A stretch of DNA of 64,000 nucleotides, from NCBI GenBank assembly GCA_040079635.1, contig JBEBJY010000008.1, positions 6,655-70,654 of the forward strand, given 5' to 3'. The position numbers and the translations under genes were made by a program. Shown here one piece after another: positions 41,676 to 49,604 of this stretch. Positions within the stretch are counted from its first letter, which is position 1. Every line of letters begins with the position of its first letter. The stretch comes from Aalborgiella sp040079635 (GTDB lineage: Bacteria > Pseudomonadota > Gammaproteobacteria > Burkholderiales > Burkholderiaceae_C). The notes beneath the pieces were generated by a model that made no database searches, was not told where the DNA came from, and worked only from the letters and a program-made list of their open reading frames with translations.

Positions 41676-42425
41676 ATGAAAGTCTTGGTCGCAGTCAAAC
41701 GCGTTGTTGATTACAACGTCAAAGTTCGTGTCAAATCGGACAACACTGGCGTAGATATCGCCAACGTCAAAATGAGCATGAACCCCTTTGACGAAATCGC
41801 CGTTGAAGAAGCCGTGCGTTTGAAAGAAAAAGGCGTTGTGACCGAGATCATCGTTGTCTCTTGCGGCGTCACACAATGCTCAGAAACACTGCGCACAGCC
41901 ATGGCCATTGGTGCAGACCGTGCCATCTTGGTGGAAACAACAGAAGAACTGCAACCGCTCGCTGTTGCTAAATTGCTCAAAGCCCTGGTCGACAAAGAAC
42001 AACCGGGTTTGATCATCCTCGGCAAACAAGCCATCGATGACGATTGCAACCAAACTGGTCAAATGCTGGCAGCCTTAGGCGACATGCCGCAAGCCACGTT
42101 TGCTTCCAAAGTTGAAGTTGCGGACGGCAAAGCCACCGTTTCCCGTGAAGTCGATGGCGGCATGGAAACCCTGTCCATCAGCCTACCAGCCGTTATCACG
42201 ACTGATTTGCGCTTGAATGAGCCACGCTACGTCACCTTGCCCAACATCATGAAGGCCAAGAAAAAACAACTCGATATCTTCAAGCCTGAAGACTTGGGTG
42301 TCGATGTCAGCCCCCGCCTCAAAACCCTCAAAGTGTCAGAGCCGCCAAAACGCAGCGCTGGTATCAAAGTGCCTGATGTGGCCACACTCGTTGCTAAATT
42401 GAAAACCGAAGCCAAAGTTCTTTGA
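41676..42425 (+). CDS. etfB: Electron transfer flavoprotein beta subunit
   Basis: A 249-residue ETF beta subunit that holds AMP and accepts electrons from acyl-CoA dehydrogenases. MKVLVAVKRVVDYNVKVRV at the start and GKQAIDDDCNQTGQMLAALG in the middle are family hallmarks; VTLPNIMKAKKK is the conserved recognition region. The start is the ATG at 41676 after CAAGGAGCTG; an in-frame upstream extension is not credible. It is followed 10 nt later by etfA, then an acyl-CoA dehydrogenase. Confidence 0.96.
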   Translation: MKVLVAVKRVVDYNVKVRVKSDNTGVDIANVKMSMNPFDEIAVEEAVRLKEKGVVTEIIVVSCGVTQCSETLRTAMAIGADRAILVETTEELQPLAVAKLLKALVDKEQPGLIILGKQAIDDDCNQTGQMLAALGDMPQATFASKVEVADGKATVSREVDGGMETLSISLPAVITTDLRLNEPRYVTLPNIMKAKKKQLDIFKPEDLGVDVSPRLKTLKVSEPPKRSAGIKVPDVATLVAKLKTEAKVL

Positions 42426-42435
42426 GGAGAAAAAC

Positions 42436-43368
42436 ATGACATCATTAGTAATCGCAGAACACGACAACGCATCCATCAAACCCGCCACCCTCAACACCGT
42501 CACCTCAGCTTTGCAGTGCGGTGGTGATGTGCATGTGCTGGTGGCCGGATCCAACGCTGGCGCAGCCGCAGCTGCAGCCGCACAAATCGCCGGTGTGACC
42601 AAAGTCTTGCACGCCGACGACGCTGGTTTAGCCCACGGCTTGGCTGAAAACGTCGCTGCCCAAGTTTTAGCTGTTGCTTCAAACTACAGCCACATTCTCT
42701 TTCCAGCCACCGCCAGTGGTAAAAACGTCGCACCACGCGTTGCAGCAAAATTGGATGTGGGTCAAATCTCTGACATCACGAAAGTGGACAGCCCAGACAC
42801 CTTCGAGCGCCCGATCTATGCAGGCAATGCGATTGCTACTGTGCAAAGCTTGGATGCTACCAAAGTGATGACTGTACGAACTACTGGATTCGATCTAGCC
42901 GGCGTAAATAATACCTCCGTAGCTATTGAAATGGTAGCAAATATTGCTGCAAATACCAAATCTACCTTCATGGGCAGCGAAATCGCTAAGAACGACCGCC
43001 CTGAACTGACAGCAGCCAAAATCATCGTCAGTGGTGGCCGCGCTTTGGGCAGTGCTGAGAAGTTCGCCGAAGTGATGACACCATTGGCCGACAAGTTGGG
43101 TGCTGCCATGGGTGCATCACGCGCAGCGGTTGATGCTGGCTATGCGCCAAACGATTGGCAAGTCGGTCAAACTGGCAAAATCGTGGCGCCACAGCTGTAC
43201 ATTGCAGCGGGTATCAGCGGTGCGATTCAGCATTTGGCAGGTATGAAAGACAGCAAAGTCATTGTTGCCATCAACAAAGACGAAGAAGCGCCGATTTTCT
43301 CTGTGGCTGATTACGGTTTGGTGGCTGATTTGTTTACGGCTGTGCCTGAACTGGTCGCTGCGCTTTAA
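42436..43368 (+). CDS. etfA: Electron transfer flavoprotein alpha subunit
   Basis: A 310-residue FAD-carrying ETF subunit passing electrons to ETF:ubiquinone oxidoreductase. The C-terminal FAD domain shows SGGRALGSAEKF, GASRAAVDAGYAPNDWQVGQ and APQLYIAAGISGAIQH, followed by INKDEEAPIFSVADYGLVAD. Between the N-terminal domain and the FAD domain, residues ~153-169 (DLAGVNNTSVAIEMVAN) are encoded by a copy of the window's repeat, in frame. AGGAG precedes the ATG. Confidence 0.96.
   Translation: MTSLVIAEHDNASIKPATLNTVTSALQCGGDVHVLVAGSNAGAAAAAAAQIAGVTKVLHADDAGLAHGLAENVAAQVLAVASNYSHILFPATASGKNVAPRVAAKLDVGQISDITKVDSPDTFERPIYAGNAIATVQSLDATKVMTVRTTGFDLAGVNNTSVAIEMVANIAANTKSTFMGSEIAKNDRPELTAAKIIVSGGRALGSAEKFAEVMTPLADKLGAAMGASRAAVDAGYAPNDWQVGQTGKIVAPQLYIAAGISGAIQHLAGMKDSKVIVAINKDEEAPIFSVADYGLVADLFTAVPELVAAL
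42893..42942. repeat. Repeat copy inside etfA (forward)
   Basis: ATCTAGCCGGCGTAAATAAT then GTAGCTATTGAAATGGTAGC and AAAT: full-length alignment to the intergenic copies with several substitutions. It uses the same reading frame as the copy in the citE-like gene. Confidence 0.72.
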
Positions 43369-43425
43369 AGCTTATTAAACGCTTTCCCTCAAACCTTTCT
43401 CCATCAATAACTTAGGCAACCCGTC

Positions 43426-45219
43426 ATGACATACCGCGCCCCCGTGAAAGACATGCTGTTTGATATGCAACATTTGGCAAATATTGAGCAAGTGGCGCAG
43501 TTGCCCGGTTTTGAAGATGCGGGTTATGACACGGCGCAAGCTGTGTTGGAAGAGTGCGCTAAATTCAGCGAAGGCGTGCTCAGCCCGCTGAATTGGGAGG
43601 GCGATAAAAACCCTTCTAGCTGGAAAAATGGCGTTGTCACGGCCACGTCGGGTTTCAAAGAAGCCTACAAACAGTTTGCAGAAGGTGGCTGGCAAGGTTT
43701 GCAGCATCCGCAAGATTTTGGTGGTCAAGGCTTGCCCAAGACAATCGGCTCTGCCTGTGGCGAAATGCTGAATTCTGCCAACATGAGCTTTGCTTTGTGC
43801 CCTTTGCTCAGCGATGGCGCCATTGAAGCGTTGCTAACAGCGGGTTCGGACGACTTGAAAGCCATTTACCTAGAAAACTTGATCAGCGGTAAATGGACAG
43901 GCACCATGAATCTGACCGAGCCACAGGCCGGTAGCGATTTGGCAGCAGTTCGTACCCGTGCAGAGCCACAAGCGGACGGCAGCTACAAAGTGTTTGGCAC
44001 CAAGATTTTCATCACCTGGGGTGAGCATGACATGGCTGAGAACATCATCCATTTGGTGCTGGCTCGCGTGGTTGGCGCGCCTGAGGGTGTAAAAGGTATC
44101 AGCCTGTTTGTCGTGCCTAAATTCATGGTGAACAAAGACGGTTCATTGGGTGCGCGCAACGACGTGCATTGCGTCAGTATCGAGCACAAAATGGGCATCA
44201 AAGCCAGCCCTACAGCTGTGTTGCAGTTTGGCGACCACGGTGGTGGCGTTGGTTACCTCGTGGGTCAAGAGAACCGCGGTTTAGAGTACATGTTCATCAT
44301 GATGAACGCAGCGCGTTTTGGCGTGGGTGTGCAGGGCATTGCGATTGCAGAACGCGCCTACCAAAAAGCCGTGCAGTTTGCCAAAGACCGGGTGCAGAGC
44401 CGTCCGGTCGATGGTTCTTTGCCAACAAGTGGCGCCATTATTCATCACCCCGACGTTAAACGCATGCTTATGACCATGCGCGCCTACACTGAAGGCTGCC
44501 GCGCTATGGCGATCAGCTCTGCAGCTGCTTACGACGCTTCGCACCATCACCCCGATGCTGAAGTGCGCAAACAAAACTTGGCGTTTTACGAGTTCATGGT
44601 GCCGCTGATCAAAGGTTACAGCACCGAGATGAGCTTAGAGGTAACCAGCCTTGGCGTGCAAGTCCACGGTGGTATGGGGTTCATTGAAGAAACCGGTGCT
44701 GCGCAGTATTACCGTGATGCCAAGATTTTGACGATTTACGAAGGCACAACAGCGATTCAAGCCAACGATTTGGTAGGTCGTAAAACGGCGCGTGATGGTG
44801 GTCAAACCGCCAAAGGTATCGCTGCCCAAATTGAGGTGACGGAAGCTGAGTTAGCGAAAAGTGGCAGCATAGCCGCCAAGGCAGTGCTGAAACACCTTAC
44901 CGCAGCACGTTTGGCGTTCATCGATGTAGTCAACTTCGTGGCGGGCAATACCAAAGCATCGCCGAACGCTGTATTCTCAGGTAGCGTGCCTTATTTGATG
45001 TTAGCTGGAAACTTGATGGCGGGCTGGCAAATGGCTCGCAGCTTGTTGGTTGCCGAAAGTCAAATCGCATCTGGTGCTGACGATGCTGCTTTCATGCAAG
45101 CCAAAATCATCACCGCTCAGTTTTACGCTGAGCATTTGCTGTGCAAAGTGCCTGGTATGCGAGGCAGCATCGTGGATGGTGCTGCGTCCGTGACAGCACT
45201 CGCGCTTGAATCGTTTTAA
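43426..45219 (+). CDS. Acyl-CoA dehydrogenase (with C-terminal extension)
   Basis: A 597-residue flavoenzyme. MNLTEPQAGSDLAAVRTRA is the FAD/substrate loop, VHGGMGFIEETGAAQYYRDAKI and IYEGTTAIQANDLVGRK the C-terminal signatures; the base Glu is probably the one in IYEGTTAIQ. The final ~130 residues are an extra helical domain typical of the long acyl-CoA dehydrogenases next to etf genes. It delivers electrons to EtfAB encoded just upstream; 57-nt gap. Substrate chain length not determinable. A repeat copy follows the stop. Confidence 0.93.
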   Translation: MTYRAPVKDMLFDMQHLANIEQVAQLPGFEDAGYDTAQAVLEECAKFSEGVLSPLNWEGDKNPSSWKNGVVTATSGFKEAYKQFAEGGWQGLQHPQDFGGQGLPKTIGSACGEMLNSANMSFALCPLLSDGAIEALLTAGSDDLKAIYLENLISGKWTGTMNLTEPQAGSDLAAVRTRAEPQADGSYKVFGTKIFITWGEHDMAENIIHLVLARVVGAPEGVKGISLFVVPKFMVNKDGSLGARNDVHCVSIEHKMGIKASPTAVLQFGDHGGGVGYLVGQENRGLEYMFIMMNAARFGVGVQGIAIAERAYQKAVQFAKDRVQSRPVDGSLPTSGAIIHHPDVKRMLMTMRAYTEGCRAMAISSAAAYDASHHHPDAEVRKQNLAFYEFMVPLIKGYSTEMSLEVTSLGVQVHGGMGFIEETGAAQYYRDAKILTIYEGTTAIQANDLVGRKTARDGGQTAKGIAAQIEVTEAELAKSGSIAAKAVLKHLTAARLAFIDVVNFVAGNTKASPNAVFSGSVPYLMLAGNLMAGWQMARSLLVAESQIASGADDAAFMQAKIITAQFYAEHLLCKVPGMRGSIVDGAASVTALALESF

Positions 45220-45245
45220 AATTAAAAGTAGATATTTAAATATTC

Positions 45246-45295
45246 ATTTGCTATATTATTAATAGCTAATTAGGCAATAAATACGCCGACTAGAG
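45246..45295. repeat. Intergenic repeat, copy 6 (reverse)
   Basis: TTTGCTATATTATTAATAGC, then TTAGGCAATAAATACGCCG and CTAGAGG; lies between the acyl-CoA dehydrogenase and the nitronate monooxygenase-like gene on the same strand. Confidence 0.92.
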
Positions 45296-45341
45296 GTCAA
45301 TTTCACCCTGTTTTTAGTGTAAATCTACTATTGGAGACTGT

Positions 45342-46307
45342 ATGTCAAGATTGCCAGGAGCCCTGAACAATTTACCGCTGCCTATCATCGGCTCACCGCT
45401 GTTCATCATCAGCAACCCCAAGCTCGTGATTGCCCAGTGTATTGCTGGTGTGGTCGGCTCCATGCCGGCGCTCAATGCACGGCCTGCCGAGCAATTGGAA
45501 GACTGGCTGATTGAAATCACCGAAGCCCTAGCGGCCTACAACAAAGCAAATCCAGACAAGCCGGCTGCGCCTTTTGCCATCAACCAAATTGTGCACAAGT
45601 CCAATGACCGCTTGGAGCATGACATGCAAATGTGCGTCAAATACAAAGTGCCCATCATCATCACCAGCTTGGGTGCGCGTGAAGACATCAACGCTGCCGC
45701 CCACAGCTACGGTGGCGTGGTGCTGCACGACATCATCAACAACAAGCATGCCCGCAAAGCCATTGAAAAAGGCGCTGATGGCTTGATAGCCGTCGCCGCA
45801 GGCGCAGGCGGTCACGCCGGTGTGAAAAGCCCCTTTGCTCTGATTCAAGAAATTCGCCAGTGGTTTGATGGCCCGATTGCATTGAGCGGCTCTATTTCAA
45901 CAGGTTCTGCCGTCCTAGCCGCCCAAGCCATGGGTGCAGACTTCGCCTACATTGGCTCCGCTTTCATTGCCACTGAAGAAGCGCGTGCCGCAGACGCCTA
46001 TAAGCAGTCGATTGTCGACAGCAACTCTGACGACATCGTTTACAGCAACTTGTTCACAGGTGTGCATGGCAATTACCTCGCGCCATCTATTCGCAACGCG
46101 GGCATGGATCCTGATAATTTAGAAGTCAGCGACCCAAGCAAAATGAATTTTGGCGGGGACAAGTCCAAAGCGTGGAAAGATATTTGGGGATGTGGTCAAG
46201 GTATCGGCGCGATTACCAAGGTACAAAAGACGGCAGACTATGTGGCGCAGCTGAAGCGCGAATATCACGAAGCGCGCACTAAGCTGATGCAGCGTGAATA
46301 TGCCTGA
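45342..46307 (+). CDS. Nitronate monooxygenase-like FMN protein
   Basis: A 321-residue TIM-barrel FMN protein of the 2-nitropropane dioxygenase family, which oxidises alkyl nitronates. IGSPLFIISNPKLV opens the barrel; VAAGAGGHAGVKSPFALIQEI gives the catalytic His region, and ALSGSISTGSAVLAAQAMGADFAYIGSAF the FMN phosphate site. Start after TTGGAGACTG. The neighbouring acyl-CoA dehydrogenase and ETF hint that the true role may be a side reaction in acyl oxidation, as some family members act as enoyl-type reductases; uncertain. Confidence 0.85.
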   Translation: MSRLPGALNNLPLPIIGSPLFIISNPKLVIAQCIAGVVGSMPALNARPAEQLEDWLIEITEALAAYNKANPDKPAAPFAINQIVHKSNDRLEHDMQMCVKYKVPIIITSLGAREDINAAAHSYGGVVLHDIINNKHARKAIEKGADGLIAVAAGAGGHAGVKSPFALIQEIRQWFDGPIALSGSISTGSAVLAAQAMGADFAYIGSAFIATEEARAADAYKQSIVDSNSDDIVYSNLFTGVHGNYLAPSIRNAGMDPDNLEVSDPSKMNFGGDKSKAWKDIWGCGQGIGAITKVQKTADYVAQLKREYHEARTKLMQREYA

Positions 46308-46319
46308 TTCATCAGCCAA

Positions 46320-47321
46320 TCAATAAGTCAGTTCCCTCGCCTTGCCCCAAAACACACGGTACATAAAGACTGTGTAGCCGATGATGGCTGGCAGGGTGAT
46401 GGCCACGCCTACGAACAAAATTGTCAACGACTCAGTGGCACTGGCGGCTTGCCAGACAGACATGCGGTCGATCACGATGTAGGGGAACAAGCTGTAGGCT
46501 AGTCCGAAAAACGCCATGATGAAGATCAGAACTGTAGACGCAAACACTATCCAGCCATAGCCTGCTTGCACGACTTTGGGGCTTGCTAAAACGTGCTTGA
46601 TGGCAAAGAAGGCGGCCACGCATATCATTGGAATCGGCAGGAGTGCAAACAGCTCTGGAAACGAAAACCACTTGGCAAAAACCGTTGCGCTGACCATGGG
46701 TGTGGCCAATGAAATGCCTGCAAGTGCCAAGCCCATAGGCCAAAGGACTTTTTGCCCCCAGACTGCAGCCTTGGCTTGCAAGTCGTCGCTAGTTTTCATG
46801 ATCAGCCAGCCAGCGCCAAGCATGGCGTAGGCGGCAGGTAGCGTCAAGGCAATGCCCGCGCTGAAAAGCAGGGGCCACAGCGTGTCACCAAAACCGGTGA
46901 TGTAGCTGCCCAGCATCCAGCCTTGTGAAACGGCCATCACGTACGAGCCTACTGCGAAAATGCGGTTCCAAAGTGGTTTATGGATGGCGGGTGCTTTGAC
47001 CCGAAAATCAAATGCCACACCGCGCAAAATCAAGCCAATCAGCATGATGGCGACGGGTAAATACAAAGCTGTGAGCACCACGCCGTGCGCCAGTGGAAAG
47101 GCTGTGAGCAGCACGCCCACCCCCAGTACCAGCCAGGTTTCGTTGGCATCCCAAAAAGGGCCAATGCTGGAGATCATCACGTCTTTGTCGGCGTCGCTGG
47201 CAAAGGGCAACAAAATGCCCACACCGATGTCGTAGCCGTCCAGCACCACGTAAATCAGCAGTGCCAAACCCATCACGGCCATGAAAATCAGGGGGGCGAG
47301 GTAGCTCCAGGTTAGTTCCAT
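46320..47321 (-). CDS. cydB: Cytochrome bd ubiquinol oxidase subunit II
   Basis: A 333-residue membrane protein with about eight transmembrane helices. MELTWSYLAPLIFMAVMGLA is the first; LDGYDIGVGILLPF contains the conserved DGxDxGVG motif, and WDANETWLVLGVG a further conserved loop. It pairs with CydA, stabilising the heme-containing subunit. The start is 47321, 1 nt after the cydA stop; the upstream frame extension would overlap cydA and is not credible. The convergent nitronate monooxygenase-like gene ends 12 nt away. Confidence 0.95.
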   Translation of the reverse strand: MELTWSYLAPLIFMAVMGLALLIYVVLDGYDIGVGILLPFASDADKDVMISSIGPFWDANETWLVLGVGVLLTAFPLAHGVVLTALYLPVAIMLIGLILRGVAFDFRVKAPAIHKPLWNRIFAVGSYVMAVSQGWMLGSYITGFGDTLWPLLFSAGIALTLPAAYAMLGAGWLIMKTSDDLQAKAAVWGQKVLWPMGLALAGISLATPMVSATVFAKWFSFPELFALLPIPMICVAAFFAIKHVLASPKVVQAGYGWIVFASTVLIFIMAFFGLAYSLFPYIVIDRMSVWQAASATESLTILFVGVAITLPAIIGYTVFMYRVFWGKARELTY

Positions 47322-47322
47322 A

Positions 47323-48699
47323 TCATTGTCCTTGTGGTACCGGAATCGGTGCAATCGTATCGGTATCTGCATCGGCCAGCTTGGGCGGATGCTCAGCCAT
47401 GTACTTCAGCACGCTGATGTAGGCGGCCAGCAACATCAGGTAGACCGCCAAGTAGGTTACGAACGTCACCATCACCATGGGCGATGAATGCTGGGTGACT
47501 ACATCGGCCGTTTTGAGCAAACCATAGACAATGAAAGGCTGGCGACCAATCTCAGTTACGTACCAGCCCGCCAGCGTGGCCACCCAGCCTGAGAAGGTCA
47601 TGGCAGCCAAAAGATAAAGCTGCGATTTGGCCAAGATTTTTTTATCGCGCAACAAAGTCCAGGCACTGCTCCAAGCCACGGCCAGCATCAAAAAGCCCAA
47701 ACCCACCATGATGCGAAAAGCCCAAAAAACGGGTGCCACAGGTGGGTGCTTGCCTTCAAACTCGTTGAGGCCTTTGATTTCGCCCTCGGGGTCGTGCAGC
47801 AAAATCAGGCTGGCGGCTTTGGGGATTTCGATGGCGTAGAGGGTTTTCTTTTCCTTTTCGCTCGGGAAGCCAAACAGTGTCAGCGGCGCGCCTTTTTCTG
47901 TATTCCAAATGCCTTCAATGGCGGCAATCTTGGCGGGCTGATGTTTCAAAGTGTTGAGACCATGCGCATCGCCCATCAAAATCTGCAGCGGAATGGCGAT
48001 ACTGGCTGCGATGATGGCCGTGTGCAGTGCTTTGCGCGTACCGGCAGTGGCGGTGCCTTTGATGATCTGCCAAGCGCTCATGCCGGCCATCAAAAACGAG
48101 GCCGTCAGCATGGACGCCAGCAGCATGTGTCCAAAACGGTAAGGGAAGGAGGGGTTGAAGACCACGGCAAACCAGTCTTTGGCAAAGAACTTGCCGTCTA
48201 TGATCTCGTAACCCGCCGGGGTTTGCATCCAGGAGTCCAGGCTCAGTATCCAAAACGCCGACATGGTCGTGCCAATGGCGACCATCACGGTTGCCAGCAG
48301 GTGGATGCGTTTGGAGACGCGGTTGCGGCCAAACAGCATGATGCCCAAGAAAGTCGCTTCCAAAAAGAAGGCGGTCAGCACCTCGTAGCCGAGCAGCGGG
48401 CCGGATATGTTCCCCGTTTTTTCCATGAAACCCGGCCAGTTGGTGCCAAACTGGAAGCTCATGGTGATGCCAGAAACCACACCCAGTGCAAAGGTTAATG
48501 CAAAGACCTTGGTCCAAAAATAGTAGGCTTCCTCCCAAGCGTTTGATGCCGTGGTGGCCAGTCCGTCGTTTTGGGTTGCCATCACGCGAATGCGGAAAAA
48601 CAGCAGCAGCCAGCACATCGCAATCGTGATAGTGGGGAACAGGATGTGAAAACTCATGTTCGCCGCAAACTGCAGCCGAGACAAAATCAGGGTGTCCAT
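47323..48699 (-). CDS. cydA: Cytochrome bd ubiquinol oxidase subunit I (short Q-loop type)
   Basis: A 458-residue quinol oxidase subunit carrying hemes b558, b595 and d. ARLQFA-type N-terminus (SRLQFAANMSFHIL) contains the distal heme His; YEVLTAFFLEATFLG holds the two conserved Glu of the proton channel; PYRFGHMLLASM a heme b558 ligand His. At 458 residues it is shorter than E. coli CydA and has the short Q-loop, as in the cyanide-insensitive (CIO) branch; I see no cydX-like ORF in the few bases after cydB. It follows a GbsR/MarR gene on the same strand. Confidence 0.95.
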   Translation of the reverse strand: MDTLILSRLQFAANMSFHILFPTITIAMCWLLLFFRIRVMATQNDGLATTASNAWEEAYYFWTKVFALTFALGVVSGITMSFQFGTNWPGFMEKTGNISGPLLGYEVLTAFFLEATFLGIMLFGRNRVSKRIHLLATVMVAIGTTMSAFWILSLDSWMQTPAGYEIIDGKFFAKDWFAVVFNPSFPYRFGHMLLASMLTASFLMAGMSAWQIIKGTATAGTRKALHTAIIAASIAIPLQILMGDAHGLNTLKHQPAKIAAIEGIWNTEKGAPLTLFGFPSEKEKKTLYAIEIPKAASLILLHDPEGEIKGLNEFEGKHPPVAPVFWAFRIMVGLGFLMLAVAWSSAWTLLRDKKILAKSQLYLLAAMTFSGWVATLAGWYVTEIGRQPFIVYGLLKTADVVTQHSSPMVMVTFVTYLAVYLMLLAAYISVLKYMAEHPPKLADADTDTIAPIPVPQGQ

Positions 48700-48755
48700 G
48701 GTGTGTCCTTGTGCGTAATTTGACGCTAATTTGCGATAACTTTTCGACTACTCTG

Positions 48756-49331
48756 TTATTTCCGACCAGCGCCCGTGATGCGGTCTTTGAATTCCAGCAC
48801 TTTGGTTACTGTCGAACCCATGCCCATCAGCTGTTTTGCTGTTTCGGGGGCAAGTTTTTGGACATCGTCAAACCAAGTCATCAATTTGTCGATTAAGTCG
48901 TGCATCTCGCGCATGCGGGCTTGGGCATGTTGTTCTTCGCTGCTTACAGGTTCTTCCAGCAGCGCCATGCGCAGCATGGACAGTGTCGGTTCAATCTCAC
49001 GGCGGCGGCGTTCTTCAGCCAGAGCTCTGAAAATCTCCCACACATCGGCGGGTGCTTCAAAGTATTCACGGCGGTCGCCGGTTTGGTGAGTGAGTTTGAC
49101 GAGTCGCCATGACTGCAGCTCTTTCAGCCCCATGCTGACGTTAGAGCGTGAAAACGCTAGGCTTTCTGCGATTTCATCCGCATTCAGCGCCCGCTTGGAG
49201 ATAAAAATCAAGGCATAAATCTGCCCCACCGTGCGGTTGATGCCCCATTTGCTGCCCATTTCACCGAAGTGGGCGACGAATTGGCGATTAAGCGGCGGAA
49301 GTGTGGAGGTGGGGAAATCTGACATACGCAT
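48756..49331 (-). CDS. GbsR/MarR-family transcriptional regulator of the cydAB cluster
   Basis: A 191-residue winged-helix regulator. Residues ~30-100 (WGINRTVGQIYALIFISKRA, then FSRSNVSMGLKELQSWRLV) give the MarR-type HTH; a long helical C-terminus should dimerise. It is transcribed toward cydAB, 56 nt before cydA. A perfect 28-bp palindrome, 16 nt upstream of its own start, is the obvious operator, so autoregulation together with cydAB is likely. The start may be M1 or M3. The inducer is unknown. Confidence 0.88.
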   Translation of the reverse strand: MRMSDFPTSTLPPLNRQFVAHFGEMGSKWGINRTVGQIYALIFISKRALNADEIAESLAFSRSNVSMGLKELQSWRLVKLTHQTGDRREYFEAPADVWEIFRALAEERRRREIEPTLSMLRMALLEEPVSSEEQHAQARMREMHDLIDKLMTWFDDVQKLAPETAKQLMGMGSTVTKVLEFKDRITGAGRK

Positions 49332-49347
49332 ATTGTCTGGTATTTCT

Positions 49348-49375
49348 TGAATTTTCAGTAATTACTGAAAATTCA
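49348..49375. promoter_or_regulatory. Perfect 28-bp palindrome, candidate operator of the GbsR/MarR regulator
   Basis: The sequence is fully self-complementary over 28 bp: the half TGAATTTTCAGTAA meets its complement TTACTGAAAATTCA. It is 16 nt upstream of the regulator's start codon. A similar but incomplete CAGTATTAATTATGAATT occurs at ~49454-49471. Confidence 0.75.
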
Positions 49376-49438
49376 GCAGACTGATTTATAAGGGTATTCC
49401 CTTAATTCATAGGCTTGCATCTTTGGAAGCAAGCTTTA

Positions 49439-49458
49439 TACTGTACAAATTATCAGTA
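49439..49458. promoter_or_regulatory. LexA-type SOS box upstream of the Y-family polymerase
   Basis: TACTGTACAAATTATCAGTA fits CTG-N10-CAG with perfect TACTG/CAGTA ends, the LexA consensus of gamma/betaproteobacteria. It lies ~147 bp before the polymerase start, in front of a repeat copy. Confidence 0.7.
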
Positions 49459-49482
49459 TTAATTATGAATTTCTACTTGAAT

Positions 49483-49532
49483 ATTTGCTATTAATTTAAT
49501 AGCACTTTAGGCAATAAATACGCCGGCTAGAG
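49483..49532. repeat. Intergenic repeat, copy 7 (reverse)
   Basis: TTTGCTATTAATTTAATAGC then TTTAGGCAATAAATACGCC and GGCTAGAGG; the best preserved copy. It lies between the SOS box and the polymerase start, so it is probably in that gene's leader. Confidence 0.93.
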
Positions 49533-49604
49533 GCGTATTTTGATGCTTAATTGCTCATTTTAAGATCAATCAAATCGTTTTCACCAGTTTTCACCAGTCT
49601 TCAT

